From: Aquatica leii
Lineage: Eukaryota > Arthropoda > Insecta > Coleoptera > Lampyridae
Assembly (NCBI GenBank): GCA_035610365.1
Contig: CM069436.1
Coordinates: 90,459,912 to 90,523,911, forward strand
Direction of reading: 5' to 3'
Length of the DNA: 64,000 nucleotides
Shown here: piece by piece, positions 1-11,446 of the stretch
Numbering within the stretch: position 1 is the stretch's first letter
Layout of the letters: each line of letters begins with the position of its first letter
Position numbers and translations under genes: made by a program
The notes under the pieces: model-generated
Told to the model about the DNA's origin: nothing
What the model saw: the letters and a program-made list of their open reading frames with translations, nothing else
Database searches by the model: none

Positions 1-176
1 AAATGTAAGTTTAAAAATTTTTGTAATCTTAACTTTTTATGACTAGTTAATATTTTTTGTAGTTTTCTGAAGATGAGCTTTATAATTGCAAGCTCGAAAC
101 ATATGTAAAATACATTTTGAAAGTTTGAATTTATTATTGGTGGACTGATAATTTAAATAATATTAATAAATAACCA
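1..176 (+). mobile_element. 3' end of a Penelope-like element (family A)
   Basis: This is a truncated repeat running in from the window edge. The same sequence recurs in reverse at 47.58-47.78 kb and forward at 48.57-48.68 kb. The forward copy there lies just downstream of an RT fragment with the PLE-type core FWKRYVDDIFC, so I assign the repeat to the 3' terminus of a PLE. All copies share a stem-loop (GAGCTT paired with AAGCTC at about 76-95) followed by GAAACATATGTA, and end in a TTATTGGTGGACTG-like stretch and an AT-rich tail. The element body lies outside the window. The family assignment rests on the shared repeat, not on coding sequence here. Confidence 0.55.
67..107 (+). ncRNA. hammerhead-like motif, family A copy 1
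   Basis: CTGAAGA, one U, stem GAGCTT/AAGCTC around a 9-nt loop, GAAAC-ATAT-GTA. It fits the hammerhead core with A at the tolerant position 7, a 2-bp stem III and cleavage after GUA, plus one unpaired U before stem II. It lies at the end of a PLE, where hammerhead motifs are known. Activity unproven. Confidence 0.4.
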
Positions 177-2740
177 ATAACAATGTATCCCCTTAACAAT
201 TTAATTTAACGTTTATTACATAAAAAAATAGAATAAATTGAAAAGCATAAATAAAATTTTGTAACGAAACGGCAGCGGGGGTCGTAATTGTTTTTAAAAT
301 TATATATAAATTTGTGTCAATTACACGTGAACTTTCGACTTTCGGTTGCGGACCACCTCCACCGCTTCAAAGCGCGCAATTTTACCCTGTTTAAGACCAT
401 TCAACCGTAACAAAAAATGAATAAAAGATACTGTCAAAGTTAAAAATTTCTTTATTTGTCGCGACGCGTTCTTGGTAGAAACTTTCTCTTCTATGACCTA
501 GCCCTGGTAGAACATTTTACCCGATACCTGTGTTTACCCAATTATTTTTGTGCGACTTAATGCGTTGTACCTAGCTAACTCTTTGTTAAACCAATCTTTA
601 TACCGTAAATCTGTTTAAACGGCTTAACAAAGACCTGCTTTTGTCACGTCAAAACGCTCTTCCTTAATGTTGACCACTAGCTTCCGTATTATCTATTTGC
701 AATAACCAAATCTTAGTCCCGTAATTAAATTAACAAATTGTTTGTGTCAGCTTGGCGTAGAAACGTGAACTAAACCTACCCGTTATTGTTAAAGACACAT
801 TTTCAACCTTTAACGTAGTTGAGGTTGGCACATTGATTGATCACGCGACCTAGGTTGGCTTAGAATTATTTAATCCGTTTGGCATCGCTACGCTTTGGTT
901 TCGGACTGAGATCTCTAAAATCAATAATTCCAGTCAGCAGTTCATTTACCTGAATTTAATTCACCGGAAGTTTTAGTTTTATATTAGAATTAATCTGCAA
1001 CTTCCGTATAATATTAATAACGTCATTATATTCCACTGTATATTACATCGTTATTAATCGATACCAGTGGTCAACCCGCCGTAAATTGGTAATTAAAATC
1101 CAGTTAACCCAATAACAGCACACGTGCATTACCTGAAAACCCTAATTAATTATACAAAAGTCATCAACGTTTATTAACATACTTGAATAATTTTTCAACA
1201 CTTTTAACTTGTAACTTTTGTATTTATCCAGTGTTTGTGTTAATTAACTTAATTTCGAGCACTGTTCTTAACAAAAATTGGTTAATTTCCGCCACGCTAA
1301 GTGGAATAAAACTGCCCAAACTGTACAATTTCTTGTAAAAAAATACATTACAGCTTATAGAATAAATGTATTTTCATTTTGTTCAAATTAGTAACGCTTT
1401 AAATGCAACGCCAAGACTTGAGCTACCGGGGTTCGTTACAATTTAAACAAAAGAAATGCAAAAGCAAACAAATTTGTAGTTAAAAATTAAACTAAACTGA
1501 AACAAAAAAATACAATAATATTATTGTAAAGCCCTAACGGAATTGTTACGTAATCTCGGTATATGCAATAATTTACAAACTTAGGTATTTGGTGTATTTT
1601 ATTAAAGCTGTTTTGCAGTTAATAGCAAAATAAACTGAATAATTACAATAATTGTTATTTATAAATACTTATTCTAATTATAATTTTTAGACGATGTGTT
1701 AACGTGGTTAGCCGCAGTCCTTAGGCGAGGTAGTCAAACATGCTCTTAGAATTACTGCATTAATTTGGTGTAACCGCTACATAGCAAAAATAAATTAGTG
1801 GAATAAGAAACTAAACTTTTCATTAATAATCATACAAGAATGTATTTAACGAATGATTAAATCCGTTAAGCAAAACGAAAACGAAGCATTAAACTTCTAA
1901 ATTAAAAAAATTTCACAAATACAGTATTAATACAAAAAATAATACAAATTAAGAGACGCGCGACACCATAACATGTAAATGCTTTTGGAGATTGACTCAA
2001 ACTCCAACTAATTCATTAGATAATTTTTTTTCTTTTACAAACAATGCACGCAATGTACTTTTACAAAGAATGGTGCAAAATTAAGAGAAAATGCAATACC
2101 ACGGGTTCAAACGTCTAGATACAGCTTCAAAAATGCAACGATAACAAAATATAAATGATACTCTTAATAGAATAAACAAAACTGCTAAAATATTAAACTA
2201 CTTGTATCTCAGAAATTAAATAAAAAATTGTAGTCGGAAACATAAATTAAATTGGTGGGTAGAAGAAGAGCTCAAGTCCAATTTTTGACATTCCAAAGTG
2301 AGTTTTGTTATAAAAATCTATTTTTTTTAAATGCAGAGCTTCGCTAGTGATATAGCTTCTAATAGTGACAATGAAAGTCTCAACGGAAGAACGAGCACAA
2401 TACCTTCTTAATAGATTTACAACAAGTAAAGCTTTGTCAAAGAATTAAAAATAATTCTCAAGATAGTACATTATGTTACTGACTTAACATATTGCAAACT
2501 ATTTTGGTAAAAAAAAATCATTGATTTAGTTAACCACAAAAAAATATGATTTAATTCGAATAAAACTTAAAGTATTCAAAGTTACCCCAAAAATACGCTA
2601 CCAAATCATGGCATAAAACAGTTAAATTATCTGAATTATATAGTTAAAAAATATATTGTATCAAATTGGGTTTTAAAGCTTTTTTATCACACTGCCAGTA
2701 AACGTTAAAAACTATAATTACTTCACTTTGTTGTCAAAAG
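177..2740. other. no gene recognised; GC-richer block at 240-900
   Basis: No supportable coding region. About 240-900 is visibly less A+T-rich than the surroundings and begins TGTAACG at 260, the same seven bases that start the solo LTRs at 3.0 and 18.9 kb. I could find no matching 3' end, and no frame gives a recognisable protein. It may be a remnant of another LTR element. The rest, to 2740, is AT-rich with no structure I can support. Confidence 0.4.
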
Positions 2741-2746
2741 GATCAG

Positions 2747-4650
2747 TTGGGGTCATCTGTAGCTAATGGTGCACTAAAAAATGCAAGCGAAAACAAAACT
2801 TTAAGATGCTTAATATTCGGTCAAGTTAAATTTCATGATGCGAGTCACATAATTTTAGCAACTGCTGCAAGTGAAAAATTATTTTTAAAACAATTTGACA
2901 TTAAAACTGTCTTTTTGGATAGTAATGTACAAGAAGACATGACATGTGTCAACTTCAAGGCTATGAAGATAGTACAAATCGTATGTGAAAATTACAAAAA
3001 AATTTGTAAGGTTTAAAACAAGCACCATGTAATAAAAAATAAAACACACAATAATAATAAACGTTCAAAATATAAAAATACATTTATCGAAAGCAAAAAT
3101 TATAATTTACCACGGCAGCAGTCGGAACACAGACCTCTGGGAGTGAGCTTGAATGAAAGTAAAATACACACGCGTGAATTCCTTTAATTTATTTGCAACT
3201 ATAACATAATACACTATTCACATTAAAGAAAAAAAATAGACATTATTTGGATTAAAACAATATTTGGGTTAAAACGATATTTAGGTTAAACCAATATTTG
3301 GCGCCAACGTTTAATTTGTTACGGAGTATGTATTACGAAAAGTTTTTGATAACACAATTTAATTAATTTGAATTTAAAATGTAATACGTAGTAGAATATC
3401 TTCAAATTGACTCACCATATAATATGACGTTATTTGAGATCTTCTATTTATAGCACATTCTTTGTTGAAATGATAAGCTTCTTCCAGAACAAAATAACGA
3501 ATCAAACAAATGTAGATTAGAAAGCAAAAACAGCAGGCATAAAACCAAAAGATATAAATCCAATAAAGAAAAATCTAGTAAAAAAAACTAATAACGGAAA
3601 TTCCAGTAAAGAAACAAAAAGACCCTAAATATAAATAATTAGAATGGTTTTTATTCCAAATGAATAACTTACGTTGGTTTACATACAACGGCCTGGAGAA
3701 AAAATTCCTTTGTTAATGCATTGCGTCATACTACGAAATTACTAAAAATATTGAATTCAATAGAAAAATTATATCGGAATAAAGATAAACTTACCAGAAA
3801 TTAGTTGAAAAAAATAAACAAAAATTTGTATGCGTTTTTACGCCATAATTAAGAAAATTTGGCTTCCTTGCGACACGTACTACGTGCAAGCCTAAAGATG
3901 GCTCAAACAGAAGTACGAACAAAAATCGATTGCTCGGGACGTTACAACCATGTTTCTGAAATTATTGTTCTAATCTGTGCTAATTAAAGATGGATTTCAA
4001 CAAATCCAAGGTGATCCTTGTGTATTTATTAATGGATAGTTACGATTAATATTAGTAATTTGTGTTGATGATGGCCTGGTTGCTGGACTACACAAAAAAG
4101 AAGTACATGGTCTATTAAGGATTTTAAAGAAAAACTTTGAAGTAACAATTCAAGATTTCAGTTATTTTAGGTTCAGTTGAAAAGAAAATTGTTGGTTCTA
4201 TATTAATACATCAGCATTAATATGCTTCAAAAATATTGCAAATATTTAATATGACTAATTGCAATTCTCACTTTCGTGTGTATGGTGATAAAGAAGTAGT
4301 GGGAGTACCCAATCGTAAAGCATACTTAGCTACTTCTACACATCTAAATATTTTTTATGCAGTATACCGTGTAAGTCAGTACTTAAAAAAACACTCGAAA
4401 ATTTATTGGGAAATGGTAACACATATTTTAAGATGCGTCAAAAGTACGTTAGGTATAGGAATACAATTTAACAGTACAGTTGATGTGGATCTACAAGCAT
4501 ATAGTGATACAGATTATTCAAGTGATGCAGACAAAAAAGTCAACACGTGGTTTTGTGTTTGCAGCAGTTTCAAGTGCAAAATTTACGTCGTCACTGGTTT
4601 GCCGTTTTCACTGTTTTCTAAAATGCGTATTCACTAGAAATTTACAGGAA
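2747..4650 (+). pseudogene. Ty1/copia pol relic (RT and RNase H), split by a solo LTR
   Basis: Degenerate copia-type polyprotein. RT begins about 2820; LFLKQFDIKTVFLDSNVQED (2880-2940) matches the conserved copia pattern with Q-D-V-K-T-A-F-L-N. GLKQAPC (3010-3030) is the next RT motif and is cut by the insertion at 3028-3946. After it come DGFQQIQGDPCVFI (about 3990-4035), the active site as VICVDDGLVAG (4045-4080), and a C-terminal part with KAYLATSTHLNIFYAVYRVS (4315-4380) and AYSDTDYSSDADKK (RNase H, 4495-4540). Stops and frameshifts interrupt it. Gag, protease and integrase are absent, so the copy is 5'-truncated or internally deleted. The reading frame continues into a candidate 3' LTR at 4724. 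Not functional. Confidence 0.85.
3028..3946 (-). mobile_element. solo LTR, copy 1 (inserted in copia RT)
   Basis: On the minus strand the element starts TGTAACGTCC and ends TTATTACA, giving TG...CA termini. It is flanked by the 4-bp duplication ACCA (3024-3027 and 3947-3950), as expected for a Ty3/gypsy-type integration. It aligns over its length with the copy at 18.93-20.02 kb but lacks about 95 bp just inside its 5' end and about 77 bp near the GGCGCC site, which accounts for 919 versus 1093 bp. No internal coding region or second LTR is present, so it is a solo LTR. The parent family is unidentified. Confidence 0.8.
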
Positions 4651-4723
4651 AGTGGGGAAAAACGCCAACAAAAAGGGTGTTTGCTGTCATTTGTACATTT
4701 GATTTTGCCGTGAAGGTTTAATT

Positions 4724-5312
4724 TGTTAAAACGCTAAATTGTAAGTAATTCTTCTTTGTATTTTATTTTTATATCGTTTATATTGTGCTAGGGATACGAA
4801 ACGGGTCTTTTAATAATTATTATTTTGATAGAATCTTAATTCTTCGAGATAATAATCCTATAATTTCCAGAAGCGGTTACTACCTGTAGATCCCATTTTA
4901 TCTTGTAGAATCTGTGCCTTAGCCAAACTTATCTTAAAGTATTGTATTGTGTAAATTTCTTATATGTATCTGATAATCCTATATTTAGTCTTCAGCATTT
5001 AATTTTGAATTCATCGTATACATTTTTTTAATTTATAGCTGCCTGGAATTTAATCGTAGATCATACTAAACCCTTTGACTTTTAGTCGTAAATTTAAAAC
5101 ATCGTTAACGTTATGTAATGCAGCTGTCGTGTGTACACTTGTATTTTTAGTTTTAAGAGATAGATGTTTAGTTTTAGTTTTATGCATGTATATATAGTTA
5201 AGTTGGGGTCACCTGTAACTAACGGTGTGTTCTTTTTTGATGGAATAAATAAAACTTTTGTTTTTGGTTTAATCGCTTGGATAGTGTTTCTATTAAATAA
5301 CAAATTACTACA
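4724..5312 (+). repeat. candidate 3' LTR of the copia relic
   Basis: Starts TGTTAAAACG immediately after the remains of RNase H and ends TTACTACA. It contains an AATAAA signal (about 5245) close to the end, as in copia LTRs. No intact 5' LTR is available for comparison, so the borders are inferred from TG...CA and position. A 25-base stretch inside it (GGGGTCACCTGTAACTAACG and flanks, about 5202-5226) recurs with three differences at 2747-2771, at the left edge of the relic, suggesting that a remnant of the 5' LTR was fused directly to RT. Confidence 0.45.
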
Positions 5313-7639
5313 GATTTAATTTTGGAAACTAATTTCTAGTAAAAGACCTCAAAACTGCTGTCTATTTAGGTGATAAAAGCTAAGCAGTCGCAAAAGAAAA
5401 GCGGTAGTCAATACGTTTAATTTTTTTTAGCAGCAAAATGGGGAATTTTGCTATGTAACGTTACGAAACATTCAGCACACATAAAAGATTACTGAAATCA
5501 CAAACTTTACAAAACCGTAAAATTACAAAATCGAACTCAGTAAATACTGTAGTACAATTTCATGTTAAAGATCGTAAAGACTGCTGCCGCAACTCTTCCA
5601 AATTAATTTTTTGCCAATTCGTATTAAATTTTGTTAACCCTATCAAAGACGAAATCATGACGTATGAGTTTTACTAGAACGGAACCGAAATTTATTAAAC
5701 CAAACATAGATGCACTACACACACAGTTTAAGTAGAAATACATCTGAAAAGTATAAAGGATAGATTTCAAAATACCATTATACTTGTTTCAGTAACATAA
5801 TTAGGAGAAATACTTAACACACCACAAATTGTTTAATTTTTAAAACGCAAAAATTAGCTAATGTTAACGTTAAGAAAAAAAAAATTTTAAAAAGTTAAAC
5901 TCAAAAACATTGTACAAAATAATTGGTATTTAACAGACAAATTTATCACAAAAGAGAAATAATAATTCTTTTGTGATCTATTTCTATATATTATTCATTA
6001 TTTTTATTTTTTTCGTTTAGAAAACCGTAACCTGTCACACAAACGCATATATTGCATATATTGTTTAAATTATATCACATTTAACGATTACGCCATAATG
6101 CTTAAATAAGCTTAAAATCGACCTAACCAGTGCTTATTTATGTTAATACAGCCCGTAACGGACTGTGCACGTTTAAAAATATTAGGTTAAACACAAACGT
6201 AAACATAAAGTTACTAACCAAATATTTACTTAGGAATCAAGACAGTAAATGTTTAATATTGAACGCTTCCATGATTCGACCGATTGGTCAATTTCTGCAA
6301 TAATACAAATTAAAGCGTTATATAAACAGGCTTATTTCGTAGTTTAAAAGTTAAACGTGACACATATGTAAAATAAATCGAGAACGTACGCTCGAACGTT
6401 TTTAAACAAACTATTTTATTTTTCGTGTACATCATAAGTTTACAGATACATATTTCTGGATTACGACTTCTGTTGCAATGACAGCTACAAGCATGAACTG
6501 CGACAGTTAGAATACATCAACTATGTTTATATAAATACGTTTATAGAATACGACAAAAATATAAAACAATCTACAGTAAAACATATTTTGAAGTTGAAAG
6601 TGTTCTACAGGGTGAATTAATTAAATACAGACTGATTCGTAGTTCATTTGCATTATAAATTAATAAAAAAGCGTCTCTAATAAAAAAAAAACTTGCCGTG
6701 GATAATTTAAATTTAAAAAAATGCAAATTTTGAATTTTATTTGTAACTAAGAAGTATACTAACATCTATGGAAGAAACTGTTTAGAATGATAATTTTTAA
6801 ATTAATTTCATTTAGAAAAGAAACATGTGGAATAGTATCAACGTGTTCATATTTTGGTTATTTTTAGTGGTATTATAAAATTTAACAAAAAAATATAAGT
6901 TTTAAAAAATATTATAATGAACATTAAATAATATAATATAAATTATCAGCTATAAATTGCAGAATCAAAAGTATACCTTTATTTCAGGTTTTAGATCTGA
7001 TTTTTAGCTATTTCAGGAGAGGTACATTCCTTATTATTATCACAACCAAAAGAGTTTTTTTTTTGACTGCATAGTAAACGCATGTGATTTTAAATGCTGG
7101 GCAATTTTTTTAAAATTTTGAGCCATCTAATGATTTTATGGCGTAAATTAGATGTAAAATCGATCTATGCTTGTGGGAAGAATCGCTGAAGTATGATGCA
7201 CGTTTACGTTTTACGGTTTATGAATGTCTTTCGTAAACTGGAAGAATTATTCAGTTAATGATCGTCTGCGATATCTATTATGTCAAGCTTATTATTCTAA
7301 TGGAAAAGATAATAAAACCTTGCTTATAAAATTCAATCGCTGTACCTGTATGAAATGTAAAATCTTAAAACAAATCTGAATGATTAGAAGTTTATCTCAC
7401 GTTGTGTTTAAAAATTGGTTGTAATCTAATTAGTCTTATTTGTGATAACACTGCTATATAGTTGAGAATTTATTTTTAACTTTTAAAGATGATTCTGCCT
7501 TACTAGTACTAGCAAGGGATTGTAACCCTTAAGTAATAGTTTGCTTTTTATATACATATATATTTACATAAATTCATTTTCAATTGTGATTCAAGCCGCT
7601 AAAGATAAAAATTTTTCTGAGTCTACTCAAATTAATTGC
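5313..7639. other. no gene recognised
   Basis: AT-rich sequence with frequent stops in all frames. I see no domain, TIR or RNA gene. The last about 100 bases (7540-7639) are open in one frame and form the left flank of the Transib insertion. Confidence 0.4.
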
Positions 7640-8296
7640 CGACGCACAGTGGTCCCAAATCCTAAAAAGCTGGCCAAAAGTCGAAAAAAAAAAATTCTAG
7701 GGACTTTTAATGGTTGGAATAGTTGTAGTGGAACATCGAGTTTGTATTATGACCATTAATAAGGGGGAAGAGCCTCTACCTGGCTCAGATGTGCATTCCG
7801 TTCGTGACCGTGCCGCATCGTTACTCGTCGATAGTTAACCGATTTAGATTCTGCAAAATGGATTTTATTCCAGAAGTTTTAATGCATTGCTCAAAATTAT
7901 TATTAACAATGCATAAAATATTTTCTTTTTTTTTGGTCACATTCTGAAAAGTCGTGTTAGAAAAAGCAATAAGTCAAAAATCTTATCGGGCTCTCAAACA
8001 AAAAAGAAATTATTTTTAAGATACTTATTCAGAACATATTATATATAGCTTTTTCGGGGCGGGCGGACTCTTCAGCAGCCCCTGGCTATCCCACTGCTTG
8101 ACTTGAATTGGGCAGAGTTGACTCACCACTAAAAGCGTAATTAGGGCTCGCTCTATTAGCATAATACCTATAATATATCTATAATAAATATATTATATAT
8201 TTCTATGATTTGTCTAATCCTTCAAAGCACTCAGAAATTGAATTATTTTTTTTCAAAATTCTGATTTTTATGATTTTTTGAAAAAACAAAGAAAAC

Positions 8297-8577
8297 AATT
8301 TTTTACAAGTAAACATAAATTTCGCCTAATTTTAAAAATCTGAAAATAATTCTGGATGTTTCTCTGTTAGATATCAAAACTTTCTACGCAAAAGTTAAAA
8401 TGGACCGATTGTTTTTGATACTGTTTATACTTATACTGATTTATAATTCAAAAAAACCAATCTTTTACAAGTAACATATGTTTGGTCAAAATCTGAAAAA
8501 ATCCTGAATATTACTCTGTTAGGTATCAACACTTTATCCAAAAGTCAAAATGGGCCGATTGTTTTTTGTTACTGTTT
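8297..8577 (+). repeat. left subterminal direct repeat of Transib (about 160-bp period)
   Basis: Two diverged copies, about 8297-8430 and 8458-8577. Both contain TTTTACAAGTAA, a CTCTGTTAGRTATCAA segment, an AAAAGT(T)AAAATGG segment and CCGATTGTTTTT. They lie between the left TIR and the transposase and could be subterminal transposase-binding repeats. Confidence 0.7.
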
Positions 8578-8866
8578 GCTCAATTTTTAATATTTTTTAT
8601 TTATCGAAAATCTTGAAAACACTAAGATAAAATGGTCGGTCCATTTAAAGTTTTTAGTACTTTTTAGTCACTTTGGCTTCAAGCTAGAAAATTTTGATAG
8701 TTATGGCGTGGAATGCCCCATATAATTATATATGTATATTAAGTCGTATATAAAGGTGTCGTTTTGTATGTTATTCGTATATAAGGAATATAATATATGT
8801 AATATAATGTATAGTGTATGTCATATTTATATGTGTATAATTCAACGTGTTTTTGTAATTGTCGAC

Positions 8867-10890
8867 ATGTTCCGTCCTACAAAAACTCCGGATAATACCG
8901 AAAAAATTTCTTATACGAGAAAGGAATTTTTCACATTTGTGAAATTGGTATTAAATGAAAATATCAACGTGGTCGACATTGCTGAAAGGGAGGTGTCAAA
9001 AAAATTGAAGAATTGATACATATTCTCGGAAAGTCTAAAATTAGTATCGGAATTCAGAAAGAAGTGGCAAAGAGCGGGAAGGAAACCAAATTCTTCTAAA
9101 AATTCAACGAGTGACTGAACGTTCTTGTGTCTTTTACAATTGAAAATGAAGATTCGAAGACTTCCACGGAAAGTTCTGCATCGAAAAACACAATCCACAA
9201 GCTGGAAAGATTTGAGTGATCGATCAAAACGGAAGAGGACAGAAAAGATGCGAAAAAAACATACTGTCCAGAAATTGGCCTACGCTCAAGGAAATTTACT
9301 AGCTTCAAACGTAATTAGCGATGTCACAGAAGGCAGCCCATCAAAAGCATCGCAGTACAGAAAATCTATAGAACGTGTTACAGAAGATGTGCTGTCAGGC
9401 AACGAAGCATTATCACTTGTTGTAGAAGGTAAAATGACCAAAAGTCAATACCAATTAATACGTTCTGTAAGCGTGCAAAAAAAGTTTTACCCACCTTATA
9501 AATGTGTATTGGATGCTAAAAAAAAGTTACCCTGAAAAATCAGAAATGTCTGTAACTGAAAGTGGAGCCACAGTTAGACTCCAAGCATTGCTAAATCATA
9601 CAGCTGAAAAAATATTAATGGTACAATAAGACGATACTAAAAGTCTTCCCGAAAACGAAGTTGGTATTAAGTTTGAATTGCTATCTAAGTGGGGATGCGA
9701 TGGCACTTCTGGTCAAAGTACTTACAAACAAAAGTTTAGCGATGGAGACGGCAATAAAACGGATGCCAACATTTTCTTTATTTTACTCGTTCCCTTGCAA
9801 ATGTTTGATAGAGTCAATCCACACGTGATTATTTGGAAAAATGCACGTCCTTCGACGCCAATTAAATTCTATTCTTGCACGAAACTGCCGAAGCAACTAA
9901 GCTAGAAGTTGATTGTATAAAAGAGGAAGAGAGAAATCTTGTGCCTTTTCAAACTATAATGGGTGGCAAAGAAGTTAACATAGATTTCAAACTTGTGTTA
10001 CCATGATAGATGGTAAAGTTTGAATTTTTTTAGGAATACATCGTCAAGTATGGTTTGATATCTTTGTGAAGCTACGTCTAAAGAATTTAATGATATCGAC
10101 AAGATGCTGCAAAGACCGAGTAATGAAAATCGCTTCGAATTTGAAATATTGTCGCTGCACGCTTGGATACGTTTTTTTGAATGTTGCTTGCATGTAGCTT
10201 ACAAATTAGAATCACAAAAGTGGAGATGGAGCAAAGAAGATAAAGAAAATGTTGATAGAAGAAAAAAAGAATACAACAAGGTTTCCGTGACAGATTAGGG
10301 CTTCTTGTTAATCAACCCAAACCAGGCTATGGATGGTCAAATGACGGGAATACAGCTCGGAGTTTTTTTGAAAATTCTAAAATTTTGGTTTCAACAACGG
10401 GAGTTGATGAAGAATTGATGAAGCGATTCCATGTTGTACTGCAGGTAATTTTTTGTGGTTTCGAAATCAATGTACCAAAATTTTGCCAATACACTAAGGA
10501 CACTGCACGAAAATTTGTCGAACTCTATCCATGGTACTTCATGCCAACAACAGTACACAAAATTCTTATTCACGGTACGAAATGGTGGAATCTTTAATAT
10601 TTCCTATCGAGCAAATGCCTGAAGAAGCCCAGGAATCATGTAATTACTACATCAAAAGATTCCCAGAAGATTTTTCACGAAAATGTGACCACATAAAAAA
10701 CATGGAAGACATTTTTTGCAGACTTTTAGTAACGTCAGATCTAGTAATATCCAACTTACAAAAACTTCCTCTAAAGAAACTAAGATCTCTATCCGTATAC
10801 GCGGTTGAATTGTTGATTCTACCTTCAGTTCCAGAGTCGAGTCAAATTTCTTCTAATAATACAAGCGATGCATCTGACGATGATGTCTAA
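8867..10890 (+). pseudogene. Transib transposase (RAG1-core-like), degraded
   Basis: About 675 codons from ATG 8867 (MFRPTKTPDNTEK) to the stop after DASDDDV at 10888-10890, close to full length for the family, so decay is by stops and small frameshifts, not large deletions. Recognisable blocks in order: SKWGCDGTSGQSTYKQKFSD (9684-9740), holding the first catalytic Asp; NIFFILLVPLQM (about 9768-9805); TMIDGKV (about 9998-10018), holding the second; LHAWIRFFECCLHVAYKLES (10155-10215); SNDGNTARSFFENSKI (about 10336-10383), where the C-terminal catalytic acid is expected; TTGVDEELMKRF; and LYPWYFMPTTVHKILIHGTK (10525-10585). In an active element the protein would cut at the CACAGTG ends by a DDE hairpin mechanism like RAG1. 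Not functional here. Confidence 0.92.
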
Positions 10891-11147
10891 TTAGAGGACA
10901 GCGATTAGTTGTAAGAGGTGCTAAAATTATATCGATTAAAATTAAAAGAATGTAAGGAATATAATGTAAATGTAATAAAATATAATATAATGAATTTTCA
11001 TTGTCATCATAATAATGATTAATTACTATATTCCAATCCTCCTTTTCTTCACAAATTTCGAAATGTCAATTGTCATTACATTTTCCATTCAATTTATTCA
11101 TAATCATAATTTCAAGACATATTCACAATCGTTTTTAAAGAAATAAT

Positions 11148-11441
11148 CCGCCATATTCGATCCACTATTTTATTTTTCTAATGTTTGATTTCAAGTTTGT
11201 AGTCAGCGATCCCGAAAACTTCCGAGTATAGACTTTCAACAGAATCAAATACGTTTTTTTAAAAAGTTTCCGCCACATTGGATCCACTATTTTGTTTTTC
11301 CGAATTTTGACTTTGAGTACGTAGTCAGCGACCCTGAAAGCCCCCGAGTACGGACTTTCAGCCAAATCAAAACGATTTTCAAGAAATTTTACGCCATATT
11401 GGATCCGTCATTTTGTTTTTTCAAATTTTGGGACCACTGTG
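11148..11441 (-). repeat. right subterminal tandem repeat of Transib (about 122 bp x 2.4)
   Basis: Units start at 11148, 11270 and about 11391. Each opens CCGCCATATTSGATCC-like, carries a TTTTGTTTTT run, then GTAGTCAGCGAYCC and GAGTAYRGACTTTCA. The third unit is cut by the right TIR after about 50 bp. This is an array at the right terminus only and is unrelated to the left repeat. Confidence 0.8.
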
Positions 11442-11446
11442 CGACG

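Larger units (their letters stand above)
7645..11441 (+). mobile_element. complete Transib DNA transposon
   Basis: A full-length element of 3797 bp. Its terminal inverted repeats are perfect for 15 bp, CACAGTGGTCCCAAA, at 7645-7659 and reverse-complemented at 11427-11441. It is flanked by the 5-bp duplication CGACG (7640-7644 and 11442-11446). A 5-bp GC-rich duplication, CAC-type ends and a RAG1-core-like transposase together define Transib, the superfamily from which the RAG1/V(D)J recombinase and its signal sequences are thought to derive. The first seven bases at both ends, CACAGTG, equal the consensus RSS heptamer. Long subterminal tandem repeats lie at both sides. The transposase inside is broken, so the copy is non-autonomous, but its ends look intact and could in principle be mobilised by a relative. 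Confidence 0.93.

Noticed and set aside
8732..8866. Upstream extension of the Transib transposase frame
   Set aside because: The 45 codons before MFRPTKTP are translated AT-rich leader (Tyr/Ile/Met/Val) with no family resemblance; ATG 8867 fits better.
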